From contig JAJFHU010000052.1 of assembly GCA_021775455.1 (NCBI GenBank), positions 1 through 55,988 of the forward strand: 55,988 nucleotides of DNA, read 5' to 3'. The position numbers and the translations under genes were made by a program. Each line of letters starts with the position of its first letter. The stretch's first letter is position 1. Of the stretch, positions 27,571 to 36,643 are shown one piece after another. The notes beneath the pieces were generated by a model. It was not told where the DNA came from, searched no databases, and worked only from the letters and a program-made list of their open reading frames with translations. The DNA comes from Hyphomicrobiales bacterium (GTDB taxonomy: Bacteria; Pseudomonadota; Alphaproteobacteria; Rhizobiales; Rhizobiaceae).

Positions 27571-28995
27571 TTGCGTACCCTATCTGCTTTTTACCCGCAT
27601 CGTGTGATGCTGGTGATTTCCATTATGATTGCTTTGGCCCTCTATGGGTTCACGGCCCCGGCGGCAATTGCTGGCAATTCCAAATATGCGGGAATTGTCA
27701 TTGATGCCAAGACCGGAAAGACATTGTATTCCCACCAGGCCAATGCGAAGCGTTATCCGGCGTCACTTACCAAGATGATGACGCTGTACATGATGTTTGA
27801 GGCATTGGCCGATGGCAAAATGTCGAAGAAGACCCGAATTCGCATGTCTAAACATGCAGCATCCATGCCGCCATCAAAATTGGGTATCAAGCCCGGCGGC
27901 TCCTTGTCTGCGGAACAAGCAGTCTACGCGCTTGTTACGAAATCAGCCAATGATGTTGCAGCAGCCGTCGCCGAACATTTGGGCGGCACTGAGTCGGGAT
28001 TTGCCAAAATGATGACCGGAAAGGCCCGGGAACTTGGCATGAACCAAACTACGTTCCGGAATGCATCCGGTTTGCCGAACAGGGAACAACTGACTACGGC
28101 GCGTGACATGGCCCAGCTTGGTGTAGCGCTGCGCGAGCACTTTCCGCAATATTATTCATACTTTTCAACGCGTTCGTTTAAGTATGGAAAAAAGAACTAT
28201 GGCAATCACAACCGGCTGTTGGGTAACGTAAAAGGTGTCGATGGCATAAAGACCGGTTATACCCGCGCGTCCGGGTTCAACCTGGTGTCATCAGTCCAAA
28301 AAGGAAATCGCTCAATTGTAGCTGTTGTACTGGGTGGACGCACTGGCAAAAGCCGAAATGCGCAAATGAAAAAGTTGATTTCCGGCTACTTCGGAAAGGC
28401 AACAAGTGGTCAAAAGCAACAACTTGTCGCCTCACGCAAGTCTGGCAATTATGGGTTTGCTTCTTCGGTTGAGCTACCCAAAACCGGCCCACTTCCGATT
28501 TTTCGGAACCGGGGTGACATTGTGGCTGCACAGCGCGTCATCACGGCACATTCAGTGCAGACAGCCTCCTTATCCAGTGAAAATGTACAGGCGTTTGCGG
28601 CCAGTTCCAGTCATCAATCAGATGAAGTCAGCAAGTACATTCTAGCTTTGAGCGAAGAAAACCTGCCTGTCCCGTCGATCCGTCCATCAGAAAGTATTCC
28701 GAGCACTGATCCTGTTGTGACAGCGACCGTTGCCGAAAATTACAAGCCCGGTGGATGGCAAATCCAGATTGGAGCAACCGATTCCAACGCGGCGGCAATC
28801 AATTTGTTAAACAAGGCTCAAACAAGAGTTCCTGGAATTTTGAAAAGCAAGAGCATCTATACGGAAACCGTTGCCAAGGGTAGTTCCACTCTTCATAGGG
28901 CAAGATTTGTTGGTTTTGACAGCAAAGCCGCTGCCAGAGACGCCTGCAAAGAATTGAAACGCAAGAAGTTTGCCTGCCTTGCCCTTGCTGGTTAG
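27571..28995 (+). CDS. D-alanyl-D-alanine carboxypeptidase (S11) with C-terminal SPOR-like domain
   Basis: This periplasmic penicillin-binding protein trims the terminal D-Ala of peptidoglycan stem peptides. A membrane/signal segment (VISIMIALALYGF) is followed by the S11 domain with SLTK (SxxK), SAND (SxN) and KTGYTRASG (KTG). After a Ser/Pro-rich linker the last 80 residues (GGWQIQIGA ... RARFVGF ... ACKELKRKKFACL) form a SPOR domain, which binds denuded septal peptidoglycan. The start is likely TTG 27571, six bases after GGGG, giving about 474 residues; TTG 27565 and ATG 27607 are alternatives. A PBP5-like enzyme with SPOR is common in Rhizobiales. Confidence 0.9.
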   Translation: MRTLSAFYPHRVMLVISIMIALALYGFTAPAAIAGNSKYAGIVIDAKTGKTLYSHQANAKRYPASLTKMMTLYMMFEALADGKMSKKTRIRMSKHAASMPPSKLGIKPGGSLSAEQAVYALVTKSANDVAAAVAEHLGGTESGFAKMMTGKARELGMNQTTFRNASGLPNREQLTTARDMAQLGVALREHFPQYYSYFSTRSFKYGKKNYGNHNRLLGNVKGVDGIKTGYTRASGFNLVSSVQKGNRSIVAVVLGGRTGKSRNAQMKKLISGYFGKATSGQKQQLVASRKSGNYGFASSVELPKTGPLPIFRNRGDIVAAQRVITAHSVQTASLSSENVQAFAASSSHQSDEVSKYILALSEENLPVPSIRPSESIPSTDPVVTATVAENYKPGGWQIQIGATDSNAAAINLLNKAQTRVPGILKSKSIYTETVAKGSSTLHRARFVGFDSKAAARDACKELKRKKFACLALAG

Positions 28996-29028
28996 ACAAA
29001 CCCTGGCGGAGTTATGAGTATGCTGAAT

Positions 29029-29718
29029 TCAGTCGAGAAGCGTATCTTTGGCCTTATTAATTCGGGCAGCAAGAAACGTCGATCCGCCACTGTCGGGATG
29101 AACCCGCTTCATCAATCGGCGGTGAGCTTCTCGGATCTCCGCAGACCCCGCTCCGGAATTAAGACCAAGAATTTGATAAGCTTCCTCCTTTGTCATGGGG
29201 CCAGAGCCCGACGCGCCACGTTGCCCCGAACCGCCACTTCGTTGTGTGTTCGCACCCCAACCGGGCATTCGGCGGTCAAGATAAGCTTCCAATAGGGCGC
29301 TGCTCTCGCCATCATCGGAAAGCGCAGTATATAGCGCAATCAAATCTTCCTCATTCATGTCAGATAATCTTCGATCTTCATAAGTACCAGCTAGAACCAG
29401 ACCATCAATGTCACCGCTATCGTGATCCAGTTCCATTTCGAGCCAGGCAGAACGAACAAAAGACTTTTGCCCGCTTCCTTGATGGTCCAATGGTCGAACT
29501 TTTCGGTTTCTGGCCCAAAGCACCAATCCAAACGTGACGAGGGGAATACCAATCGCTCCCCTACCAAAAATCGTAAGAATACTGCCAATAGCTAGAAGTA
29601 TCACAGGACCGGCAAGCCTTGCTGTATTGGCAACCGTAGAGGGTTTGCTGTTTAAAAATGCCAGACCACCCAGTAAAATTACCGCTATGGCTGAAAAGAA
29701 TACAAAAAAGGGGCTCAC
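29029..29718 (-). CDS. Membrane-anchored J-domain (DnaJ-like) protein
   Basis: The 229-residue protein has two or three N-terminal membrane segments (about residues 3-23 and 35-70), a cytoplasmic middle part with acidic helices, a Gly/Ser-rich linker (about 155-175), and a C-terminal J domain. The J domain reads MTKEEAYQILGL with the HPD tripeptide in KRVHPDSGG, and the protein ends in NKAKDTLLD. This topology resembles TIM14/DjlA-like co-chaperones that recruit Hsp70 to the membrane. It lies five bases after the VWA gene and is surely co-transcribed with it. Its clients are unknown. Confidence 0.85.
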   Translation of the reverse strand: MSPFFVFFSAIAVILLGGLAFLNSKPSTVANTARLAGPVILLAIGSILTIFGRGAIGIPLVTFGLVLWARNRKVRPLDHQGSGQKSFVRSAWLEMELDHDSGDIDGLVLAGTYEDRRLSDMNEEDLIALYTALSDDGESSALLEAYLDRRMPGWGANTQRSGGSGQRGASGSGPMTKEEAYQILGLNSGAGSAEIREAHRRLMKRVHPDSGGSTFLAARINKAKDTLLD

Positions 29719-29723
29719 CGGTG

Positions 29724-30431
29724 TCAGTTTCCCAGTTGTTCAAGAAGCAGTCGGCTGGCAGTGCCGCTACGCGATTCCAATGCCTTGCGGCCGCCACTTG
29801 CATAAGCTGCCACTGCACTTAGCAGGTTTTCGAGATCTTTCGCAGAGCTTTCATTCAAGCTGAGAAATGCCCCACTGCTGAGGCGCGCGATCTCCCGGAA
29901 TGCCAGTTCTGCCTGGCCGTTGCGGCCATCCAAAAACATGAATGCCTTTACACCTTTGAGCCCCAGTTCACCCGCCAAATGACAAAGCTGGTCTACATCT
30001 TCTTCCATGGCATCACCAATGAAAACAAGCGCCGATACGGATGATTTGGCGTTTTCCTTTATTGCGTGGGACAGGACTTTTCCAATCTGCGTCATCCCGC
30101 CTCTGCAATCGATCGACGTCATCAATTGTCCCAATGCTTTGGCATTCATTACCCATTTGGATGCCCGGCATTCACCATACCCACGAAAATAGACAAGCTG
30201 GACAGATAGTCCTGCTTTTCTGTCTACTGCATCGAACATTGATCCTTGAATTGAGCAGGCACGATCCCATGTGGGTTGGCGGCTCATTGTTGCATCAAGT
30301 GAAAAAATCAGCCGTCCCGAACTGTTGGGGTTCGTTTTAGCCGCAGTTTTCAAAAAATTCGCAATATCCGACGATTTCGATTGCTCGACCGGTTTTCCTG
30401 ACGATCTTTGGTCAATTACATTCTTTCCCAT
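29724..30431 (-). CDS. VWA-domain protein
   Basis: The 235-residue cytoplasmic protein is built almost wholly of a von Willebrand A fold. RLIFSLDATMSRQP gives the DxTxS MIDAS motif, GGMTQIG supplies the MIDAS Thr, and ALVFIGDAMEE the later Asp strand. There is no signal peptide. The first 40 residues are polar and rich in Ser and Lys. It is co-transcribed with a membrane J-domain protein and divergent from the DUF2336 gene. The pair suggests a metal-dependent interaction module with a chaperone partner; the process served is unknown. Confidence 0.8.
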   Translation of the reverse strand: MGKNVIDQRSSGKPVEQSKSSDIANFLKTAAKTNPNSSGRLIFSLDATMSRQPTWDRACSIQGSMFDAVDRKAGLSVQLVYFRGYGECRASKWVMNAKALGQLMTSIDCRGGMTQIGKVLSHAIKENAKSSVSALVFIGDAMEEDVDQLCHLAGELGLKGVKAFMFLDGRNGQAELAFREIARLSSGAFLSLNESSAKDLENLLSAVAAYASGGRKALESRSGTASRLLLEQLGN

Positions 30432-30598
30432 ATTTAGAGAATGGGCCTTTTGCCAGTATTTGCAAGGTGGTCTGGGCGATCCGGCAAAAAAAATCTGGTT
30501 AATACAAGATTTACAGGCATGGTGAACTGATCGTTAATTTTTTTAGGGTACTTTACACGAATTGGCCAAAGTAACTGGCCAGCGGGAGTTCTAAGTAA

Positions 30599-32032
30599 AT
30601 GGTTGTAGAGTATTTTCTGGAATGGGTGGAAACAGCGCCGGTTATCAAACGCGTTGAGGCTGCAAGGGCATTGGTAAAAGCTTGTTTGAGCAACCGGTTG
30701 GATGAGGAGGAGCGTGAGCAGGTCGATGCAGCCATTACGGTGCTCCTCGATGATCCGGCGCCGGGAATTCGTCAGGCAATCGCGGAAGAATTTGGTGCAT
30801 TTGATACAGCACCCCGCCATGTGATGCGCGCGCTCGCACACGACAATAATGATATTGCAACAATCGTACTCTCCCAGTCACCGGTTTTTCACAATGCAGA
30901 GTTGATTGAATTCGTCGACGACGGAGATCCTGAAAGACAAATAGCAATCGCATGTCGTCCATGGATGCCTGAAACGGTTATGGCTGCAATTTGCAAGTCA
31001 GCGTGTAGTGATGCGAGCCTTGCATTACTTATGAACCCGGCAGCTCTGCTATCAGGTAAAAATATACAGTGGATGGCCGAGCGCCATGGTAAAGACAAGC
31101 TTATTCGGACAATATTGCTGGAGCGACCGGATTTGCCTGCCGAAGTACGGTTGATACTCATCAACAAATTGGGTGAAGCTTTGAAGTCTTTAGTCTCCGA
31201 GAGATCCTGGTTACCGGAAGCGAGGGCTCAACAAACGGTCCGAGAAGCGTGTGACAAGGCGTCTATTACATTTGCCGCTCAAGCGCCTGAAGAAGATTTG
31301 GAACGCGTGGTAGAAGGGTTGATTGAATCGGGGCAGTTGACAACCTCTTACCTGTTGCGGGCTGTTTGCATGGGCAATATCACTCTGGCTGCAAAGGCTC
31401 TTTCTTGTCTCAGTGGTGTACGGTTCGATCGCGTAGAGGCGATTTTGACAAATAATCGCGAATCTGCCTTTCGGGCTGTTTATGACAGGGCTGGCCTGCC
31501 AGAATCTGCGTTTAATGTGTTTAATTGTGCCATCTCTACCTGGAGGCGTTTACTTTCGTCTGATTCACCGATTAACCAGTCGAGGTTACCATTTCTGGTG
31601 ACGCGTGAGGTGTTGCAAAGCTATTGCGGAAATCAGGATGCGGTAATGGACGAGTTACTTGTCCTGTTGCGAAAGCTGGCAGCTGAGACAGCACGTGAAA
31701 GTGCCCGCTATAAGGCATCTGAAATGATCGCGCGAAGAGCCCAGGTAGTTCAGTTGGAACTGGACAGGTCCGCACCAGAGTTAAGCGAAGAAGAAATGGC
31801 AATTTTTGCTGAGAATTTGCGTTTGGAACTCGATGAAGATGTGCTGGATATGCCGACGGAGTTTGAACCTGCCAATGACCAGAAACTGAAACCGGTTGAA
31901 AACCCTGTCGATTTAGAGGCCGTGCACGAAATTCCGGAATTTGAGCCTGTACTAGCTGAAGATAATATGGACAGCGATGCGTTTACCCTATCGCAGTCGG
32001 TGCTTCATTTCCCGGTTCAAAACGCAGCCTAG
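30599..32032 (+). CDS. DUF2336 family protein
   Basis: The 477-residue, largely alpha-helical protein starts VVEYFLEWVETAPVIKRVEAARAL and contains DDPAPGIRQAIAEEFG with VMRALAHDNNDIATIVL. These HEAT-like repeats are typical of DUF2336 proteins in alphaproteobacteria. An acidic C-terminal extension (about 400-460) rich in Glu and Pro follows. It has no signal or membrane segment. The function of the family is not established. ATG 30599 follows GGGAG at a suitable distance. It converges on NAD kinase, with ten bases between the stops. Confidence 0.75.
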   Translation: MVVEYFLEWVETAPVIKRVEAARALVKACLSNRLDEEEREQVDAAITVLLDDPAPGIRQAIAEEFGAFDTAPRHVMRALAHDNNDIATIVLSQSPVFHNAELIEFVDDGDPERQIAIACRPWMPETVMAAICKSACSDASLALLMNPAALLSGKNIQWMAERHGKDKLIRTILLERPDLPAEVRLILINKLGEALKSLVSERSWLPEARAQQTVREACDKASITFAAQAPEEDLERVVEGLIESGQLTTSYLLRAVCMGNITLAAKALSCLSGVRFDRVEAILTNNRESAFRAVYDRAGLPESAFNVFNCAISTWRRLLSSDSPINQSRLPFLVTREVLQSYCGNQDAVMDELLVLLRKLAAETARESARYKASEMIARRAQVVQLELDRSAPELSEEEMAIFAENLRLELDEDVLDMPTEFEPANDQKLKPVENPVDLEAVHEIPEFEPVLAEDNMDSDAFTLSQSVLHFPVQNAA

Positions 32033-32042
32033 GATTGCCGAC

Positions 32043-32801
32043 TCAGTAGTTGAATTGCTCGGCCAGAATTCGGTCATCCCAGGAATGATCAGGGTCAAAC
32101 ATGATGTCGACCTTTTTGCTGGGGTCCAATTTCACGGTTACCTTAACAGCCGATTTGATTTCGATGTTGTCAGCTACCGCGTTTACCGGCCGTTTTCCCG
32201 GTTCATTGATATCGATGATCACCTCAACAGAATTGGGGAGCAAGGCACCGCGCCAGCGGCGAGGGCGGAACGGGCTTACGGGCGTAAGTGCGAGCAGGGG
32301 CGCTTCCAATGGTAAAATTGGCCCATGTGCCGACAAATTGTAAGCAGTTGATCCAGCCGGGGTTGCGAGCAAAATGCCATCACATATCAGGCTATCAAGT
32401 CGCTTCTTTCCGTCCGTTGTAACCGAGAGGCTCGCAGCCTGATAAGATTGTCTCAGTAGTGATACTTCGTTGATTGCGTTTGCATGATGAATCTTTCCAT
32501 CGGCGTCCACCGCTTCCATATGCAACGGTTGAATGGTGTTGCGGATAGTGTTGGATAGTCGCTCTTCAAGACCCTCCACGCGAAATTCGTTCATAAGGAA
32601 CCCTACGGTCCCTTTATTCATGCCGTATATGGGAATACCGGAATTCATAAATCCGTGGAGCGTTTGCAGCATAAAGCCATCACCGCCCAGGGCAACAACT
32701 GCTTCGGCATCCCTGTGGGAAATGTTTTCGTATTGCTTTTCCAGATTGGCCAAAGCTTCTTTGGCATCGGGGGCATCACTGGCGACAAAGGCAATTTTCA
32801 T
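32043..32801 (-). CDS. nadK: NAD kinase
   Basis: The enzyme phosphorylates NAD to NADP. The 252-residue product has the diagnostic GGDG motif in VVALGGDGFMLQTLHG, GMNKGTVGFLMN, and the second conserved block TPAGSTAYNLSAHGPILP. The length is at the short end of the family, usual for Rhizobiales. It starts at ATG 32801. A spacer of about 175 bases separates it from the divergent small ORF. Confidence 0.95.
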   Translation of the reverse strand: MKIAFVASDAPDAKEALANLEKQYENISHRDAEAVVALGGDGFMLQTLHGFMNSGIPIYGMNKGTVGFLMNEFRVEGLEERLSNTIRNTIQPLHMEAVDADGKIHHANAINEVSLLRQSYQAASLSVTTDGKKRLDSLICDGILLATPAGSTAYNLSAHGPILPLEAPLLALTPVSPFRPRRWRGALLPNSVEVIIDINEPGKRPVNAVADNIEIKSAVKVTVKLDPSKKVDIMFDPDHSWDDRILAEQFNY

Positions 32802-32976
32802 TTACGAATCTACTCAGTCAAACACTTGTTTAAATCTCAAAACCTTGCCCGTTGGATGTCTGGCATCACCCGAATCCGCTAGGCATAAGACTTTCTTAAC
32901 TATGCTGCTTCAATCTGCGACCATGCCGGAGACTCCGGATGTGTTGTATCATGTTATGTAATGAGTGGAAGTAGTT

Positions 32977-33204
32977 ATGATTAGTCCTGCTAGTGAAATC
33001 CAGTATCCCCCATCGGAAACCACCTGTACAAAGGCAAAAATGATTGCCCGTATGGAAGCGCTGTCGGGTAGCAGCAATGCTTTGTTGGCAGTTATCTCCA
33101 AGCGGTTGGGTGCAGAGGCACATGAATATCATGAAGAAGTTGAGGCTCTCACTGTAGAGCAGGAACAACTCATCGCCAACATGAAGAAGCTCATTCGCGA
33201 GTAG
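32977..33204 (+). CDS. Small coiled-coil hypothetical protein
   Basis: I do not recognise this 75-residue protein. After a short N-terminal stretch it forms one long charged helix (KAKMIARMEALS...EALTVEQEQLIANMKKLIRE) with heptad-like spacing, so a coiled coil or a two-helix hairpin is likely. There is no export signal. ATG 32977 with GGAAG upstream is preferred; GTG 32965 is also in frame. The gene stands alone between nadK and the DUF1194 gene, divergent from the former. Confidence 0.5.
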   Translation: MISPASEIQYPPSETTCTKAKMIARMEALSGSSNALLAVISKRLGAEAHEYHEEVEALTVEQEQLIANMKKLIRE

Positions 33205-33238
33205 CCATTCAAACAATCCTGCAGTTTAGCGTACTTTA

Positions 33239-34063
33239 CTACGGCCAATACTGCATGTCGCGGAATTGCCGCCAAACTCGTTCGCCGATTAAGCAGTCAT
33301 AACTGTTTTCTGCAGCCGGTAGGGGTTGCAAGCTATTGTTGGCCGGTAAACCAGGAGTTTTTTGGCGGGCAAGTTCCAACACCAGTTTTTGTCGAACTGC
33401 TTCCGGAAACTGCTCCCACTCCAGAACGGGAATAACAAATGATGCTGGGCCACCAGTTACACAATCGATGTAATACTGGTCCAGATCATTTAGATGAAAC
33501 TGACTGCCCATACCCTCGTTGGTCATCAGTGGGAGCCCATTGATAATGATCCCCTTTTCAAGTGCGCCATCACGGGCAAGAGTAACCGGCTTACCTTGGT
33601 TATTTGGACCGTCACCAGAAATGTCGATTACCTGTCGACTTGCGGTGTAATTGTTGGAGTCAAATTGGTTGGCTGCAAAATCTATTGCACCGGAAATTGA
33701 AGTTCTGCGGAGGGCCTCATTGAATTCGGCTGTGAGGCGGGTTGCTACCGATCTGGCGTCTGATTCATTCTCAATAGTGGTCCAATCGATTATTGTGCGC
33801 TGTGAGTTCGCGCCAGACCATTCAAAATAGAAGAGGGCGATCCGACCAAGCAGTCCGCCCTTGATTGCCTCTATTACTTCTTTGCTTGCCAATGCTTCGG
33901 CATATCCCCGGCGTTGTATCTCGAGTTCTCGCGGAGTCATGGAGCGAGAAACGTCAATTGCCAGCACAAGTTCCACGTCAACCTCGGTCGTTTGCGCTGA
34001 AAGCGGAGAGGGCTGGCTGGTAAGCATACCCAACCAAAACATGAAAAACAGGCGAATTATCAT
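33239..34063 (-). CDS. Exported VWA protein of DUF1194 family
   Basis: The 274-residue product (start ATG 34063) has a signal sequence (IIRLFFMFWLGMLTS...SAQ), followed by a VWA fold. DVELVLAIDVSRSM carries the DxSxS MIDAS motif, and RQVIDISGDGPNNQG follows later. This is the DUF1194 signature in alphaproteobacteria. The frame is open to 34216, but the extra residues have no signal character and ATG 34063 begins a typical leader. The protein is presumably periplasmic; its ligand is unknown. It is encoded downstream of ggt on the same strand. Confidence 0.85.
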   Translation of the reverse strand: MIIRLFFMFWLGMLTSQPSPLSAQTTEVDVELVLAIDVSRSMTPRELEIQRRGYAEALASKEVIEAIKGGLLGRIALFYFEWSGANSQRTIIDWTTIENESDARSVATRLTAEFNEALRRTSISGAIDFAANQFDSNNYTASRQVIDISGDGPNNQGKPVTLARDGALEKGIIINGLPLMTNEGMGSQFHLNDLDQYYIDCVTGGPASFVIPVLEWEQFPEAVRQKLVLELARQKTPGLPANNSLQPLPAAENSYDCLIGERVWRQFRDMQYWP

Positions 34064-34145
34064 TCTTTCAAATGACAACAATGAGAAGCAATAGTCCAAT
34101 AAAATACTCGTATGTATGGGGTGTTGTGCTGTTCGAAATGATTCA

Positions 34146-35927
34146 CTATTGTCCGATAACCAAGCCTTCTCGTCTTGGATCAGCACCTCCCTGCAAGCCA
34201 TCAGGGTTGATTTCAATTCCGTGCAATCCCGAATTCAAATCACGGATGTTGGTAACATAACCCAGTCGCTCAAGCGGTTCTTCAAAGGACTCTGCAGCGG
34301 TTCCTTTTTCCAGATCGTATTCGCCAAACCGGTTGATGAGGTGGGGTAATTCAATCGCCTGTTGAATATTCATGTCCCAGTCAATCCAGGCAATCAGGGT
34401 CTTGGCAACATATCCTATTATCCTGCTACCGCCGGGAGAACCGACGGTCAGTACTGGGTTCCCGTCTTTCATGACTATAGTTGGCGCCATTGAAGATCGT
34501 GGACGTTTTCCCGGTTCGATGCGGTTTGCGACAAGTTTTTCGTCAACTTCGGGAACAAATGAAAAGTCTGTCAGCTCATTGTTTAACAAAAATCCACCCA
34601 CCATCAGGCGTGACCCAAACCCGTTTTCGATTGTCGTTGTCATGGAAACCACATTGCCTCCAGAATCCACGATTGAAAAATGGCTGGTTGATGGTAATTC
34701 TGTTGATTTGTCATCTGCCCATAAATGAGCGTGATCAAAAGGCGGGTTGCCGGGTTGGACACTTCCGGAGGGCAAGGCGCTTTCGCCAGAAAGCAATTTG
34801 CTGCGCTCCGTGAGGTAATCCTTGTTTAAAAGCCCTTTGGGCATATCCACAAAATCACTGTCTGCCATGTAGCGACCACGATCCGCATATGCCAAACGAG
34901 ATGCATCGCCTATGGCCAGCCAACTCTTGGGACTGCGCGGCCCCCATTCGCCAATATTGTGGTGCTCAATCAGGCCAAGTATCTGTCCAACCGTCAATGC
35001 TCCAGAGGAGGGTGGGCCCATCCCGCATACATCATAGCCCCGGTAGGCAAGGCAAACCGGCGGCCGTTCGACGATTTCATATCTGGACAAATCCTCAAGC
35101 GTTAGTCGCCCCGGGGTTCCTTCAGAATTTTGCACCCGGTGAACAATCGCCTCGGCAATTCGCCCTCCATAAAAAGCGTCAGCGCCACCTTCAGAAATCA
35201 TCTCCAGGGTGTTCGCATAGGCTGTATTTTTTAATACCGTGCCGGGGAACAGCGGTACGCCTTCTTCACTCAGGAAGTAATCTCGCGTTTCGGGATACTG
35301 ATACAAACTCTCGGCCGCATAGGTGATGAGTGCGTTAAGGCGATTGGTTACTTCAAATCCTTCTCGTGCCAATTGGATAGCGGGCTTCAACAAATCTTCC
35401 CAAGGCAATTGTCCGTATCGTTTGTGGATATCAAACAGCAGTTTGATAGTGCCGGGGGTACCAACCGAACGTCCGCCAACAACCACGTCAAAAAAAGATG
35501 CCGGCTGACCATTGTCATCCAGAAACATTTCAGGAGTAGCGGCTAAAGGTGCAGTTTCACGGCCATCGAATGTGGTGAGGCGTTTGTTCTTTGCATCAAA
35601 ATATACCAAAAACGCTCCACCCCCGATTCCGGATGATTGCGGTTCCACCAGGCCAAGAACAAGTTGAATAGTGACCATGGCATCAACAGCATTGCCACCA
35701 CGTTTCAGGATGTCGCTGCCTGCACGACTGGCGTACGGATTTGCGGACGATACCATCGAATTTTTGCCGTGAACGAGCTGTTGCTTTGTGGTTCCGGAGG
35801 AAAATTCTGGCGCAACGCTGTCGCTGGCATCCTGCGCTATCACAAGAGTTACTGCCAGCAGTGTGGCCAACAAAATACAAATTTGTCTGTAAACATTTAC
35901 CGGTATTGCAAATAGGAAGCGTCGCAT
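34146..35927 (-). CDS. ggt: Gamma-glutamyltransferase
   Basis: This exported enzyme cleaves the gamma-glutamyl bond of glutathione and transfers or hydrolyses the glutamyl group. The 593-residue precursor has a signal sequence (about 15-32), the large subunit with SANPYASRAGSDILKRGGNAVDAM and GIGGGAFL, and the autocleavage site TSHFSIVD, whose Thr becomes the small-subunit N-terminal nucleophile. In the small subunit, MTTTIENGFGS and GSPGGSRIIG line the active site. Length and motifs are complete. It lies upstream of the DUF1194 gene with an 82-base gap. Confidence 0.93.
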   Translation of the reverse strand: MRRFLFAIPVNVYRQICILLATLLAVTLVIAQDASDSVAPEFSSGTTKQQLVHGKNSMVSSANPYASRAGSDILKRGGNAVDAMVTIQLVLGLVEPQSSGIGGGAFLVYFDAKNKRLTTFDGRETAPLAATPEMFLDDNGQPASFFDVVVGGRSVGTPGTIKLLFDIHKRYGQLPWEDLLKPAIQLAREGFEVTNRLNALITYAAESLYQYPETRDYFLSEEGVPLFPGTVLKNTAYANTLEMISEGGADAFYGGRIAEAIVHRVQNSEGTPGRLTLEDLSRYEIVERPPVCLAYRGYDVCGMGPPSSGALTVGQILGLIEHHNIGEWGPRSPKSWLAIGDASRLAYADRGRYMADSDFVDMPKGLLNKDYLTERSKLLSGESALPSGSVQPGNPPFDHAHLWADDKSTELPSTSHFSIVDSGGNVVSMTTTIENGFGSRLMVGGFLLNNELTDFSFVPEVDEKLVANRIEPGKRPRSSMAPTIVMKDGNPVLTVGSPGGSRIIGYVAKTLIAWIDWDMNIQQAIELPHLINRFGEYDLEKGTAAESFEEPLERLGYVTNIRDLNSGLHGIEINPDGLQGGADPRREGLVIGQ

Positions 35928-36042
35928 GTGACTCGTTCATTCATTGTCGGGGCTTCGACAATAATATTGCGCATACACAAAGGCCAGCCGGAACTTGTCA
36001 GCTGGCCAGAATTTGTTGGGCGGATTGTCTGTAAACTCGGAA

Positions 36043-36342
36043 TCAGTTGCTGTAATAATCAAAATAGACGCATTTGTACCCAACGTTACAACGATTGTCG
36101 TCTCTGGTCGAAACATAAACGCGCTTGACGGTTTGATTCAATTCGCAGTAACTGCGGTTCTTCACAAAGCGCTCATAAGTGTATGTCCCGGTGGACAATA
36201 CTACAGCACCAGAGCGGCGAACGATTGTACGTGCTTCTCCGCAGGTCATTCCATTGGTGTTTGCGCGATGCTGGGCAAGGGCTTCGAGAGGGATGATTGC
36301 TGCCATTGCCGTAAGCAACAAGACGGGGGTTACTTTTTTCAT
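36043..36342 (-). CDS. Small exported cysteine-containing hypothetical protein
   Basis: The 99-residue product has a clear signal peptide (MKKVTPVLLLTAMAAI...ALA, cleavage expected near residue 23) and a mature part of about 76 residues with four Cys (in MTCGEA, SYCEL, NRCNV and YKCVY). These should form two disulfides. I recognise the TCGEAR...STG.YTY.R.V.NRSYC pattern as a small conserved family of Rhizobiales secreted proteins of unknown function. It stands alone between ggt and the acyltransferase gene. Confidence 0.7.
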   Translation of the reverse strand: MKKVTPVLLLTAMAAIIPLEALAQHRANTNGMTCGEARTIVRRSGAVVLSTGTYTYERFVKNRSYCELNQTVKRVYVSTRDDNRCNVGYKCVYFDYYSN

Positions 36343-36643
36343 TGAATTTGTCTCCGTATGGTGACAGTCGGGGCAACCGTCGTTGTTTTATAGTGAATTT
36401 GAGTTGTTTCGTTTCTAGCCTGTTGCGATCTTTGCGTCTGTGTAATTCGTCACAATTTCGCAACAGAAAAATCACATAACCAATCTGCAGCACACATTGC
36501 GGTCCATCCGAAAGCTTGTTAGGATTATGACGAGTCGAAAATGGGCAATTTGCAGCATGTATTTTCAAAGAGTGGGCGCGTGAAACAGTTGAAAGTTGAA
36601 GCCCGATGGGCGGCGACACCACTATGAAAAAGCTGGATAGACC
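36343..36643. other. Intergenic region before the acyltransferase gene
   Basis: No gene is seen except a possible 13-codon reading frame (36606-36647) whose TGA overlaps the acyltransferase ATG as ATGA. The region is not repetitive, and no promoter could be assigned with confidence. Confidence 0.35.
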
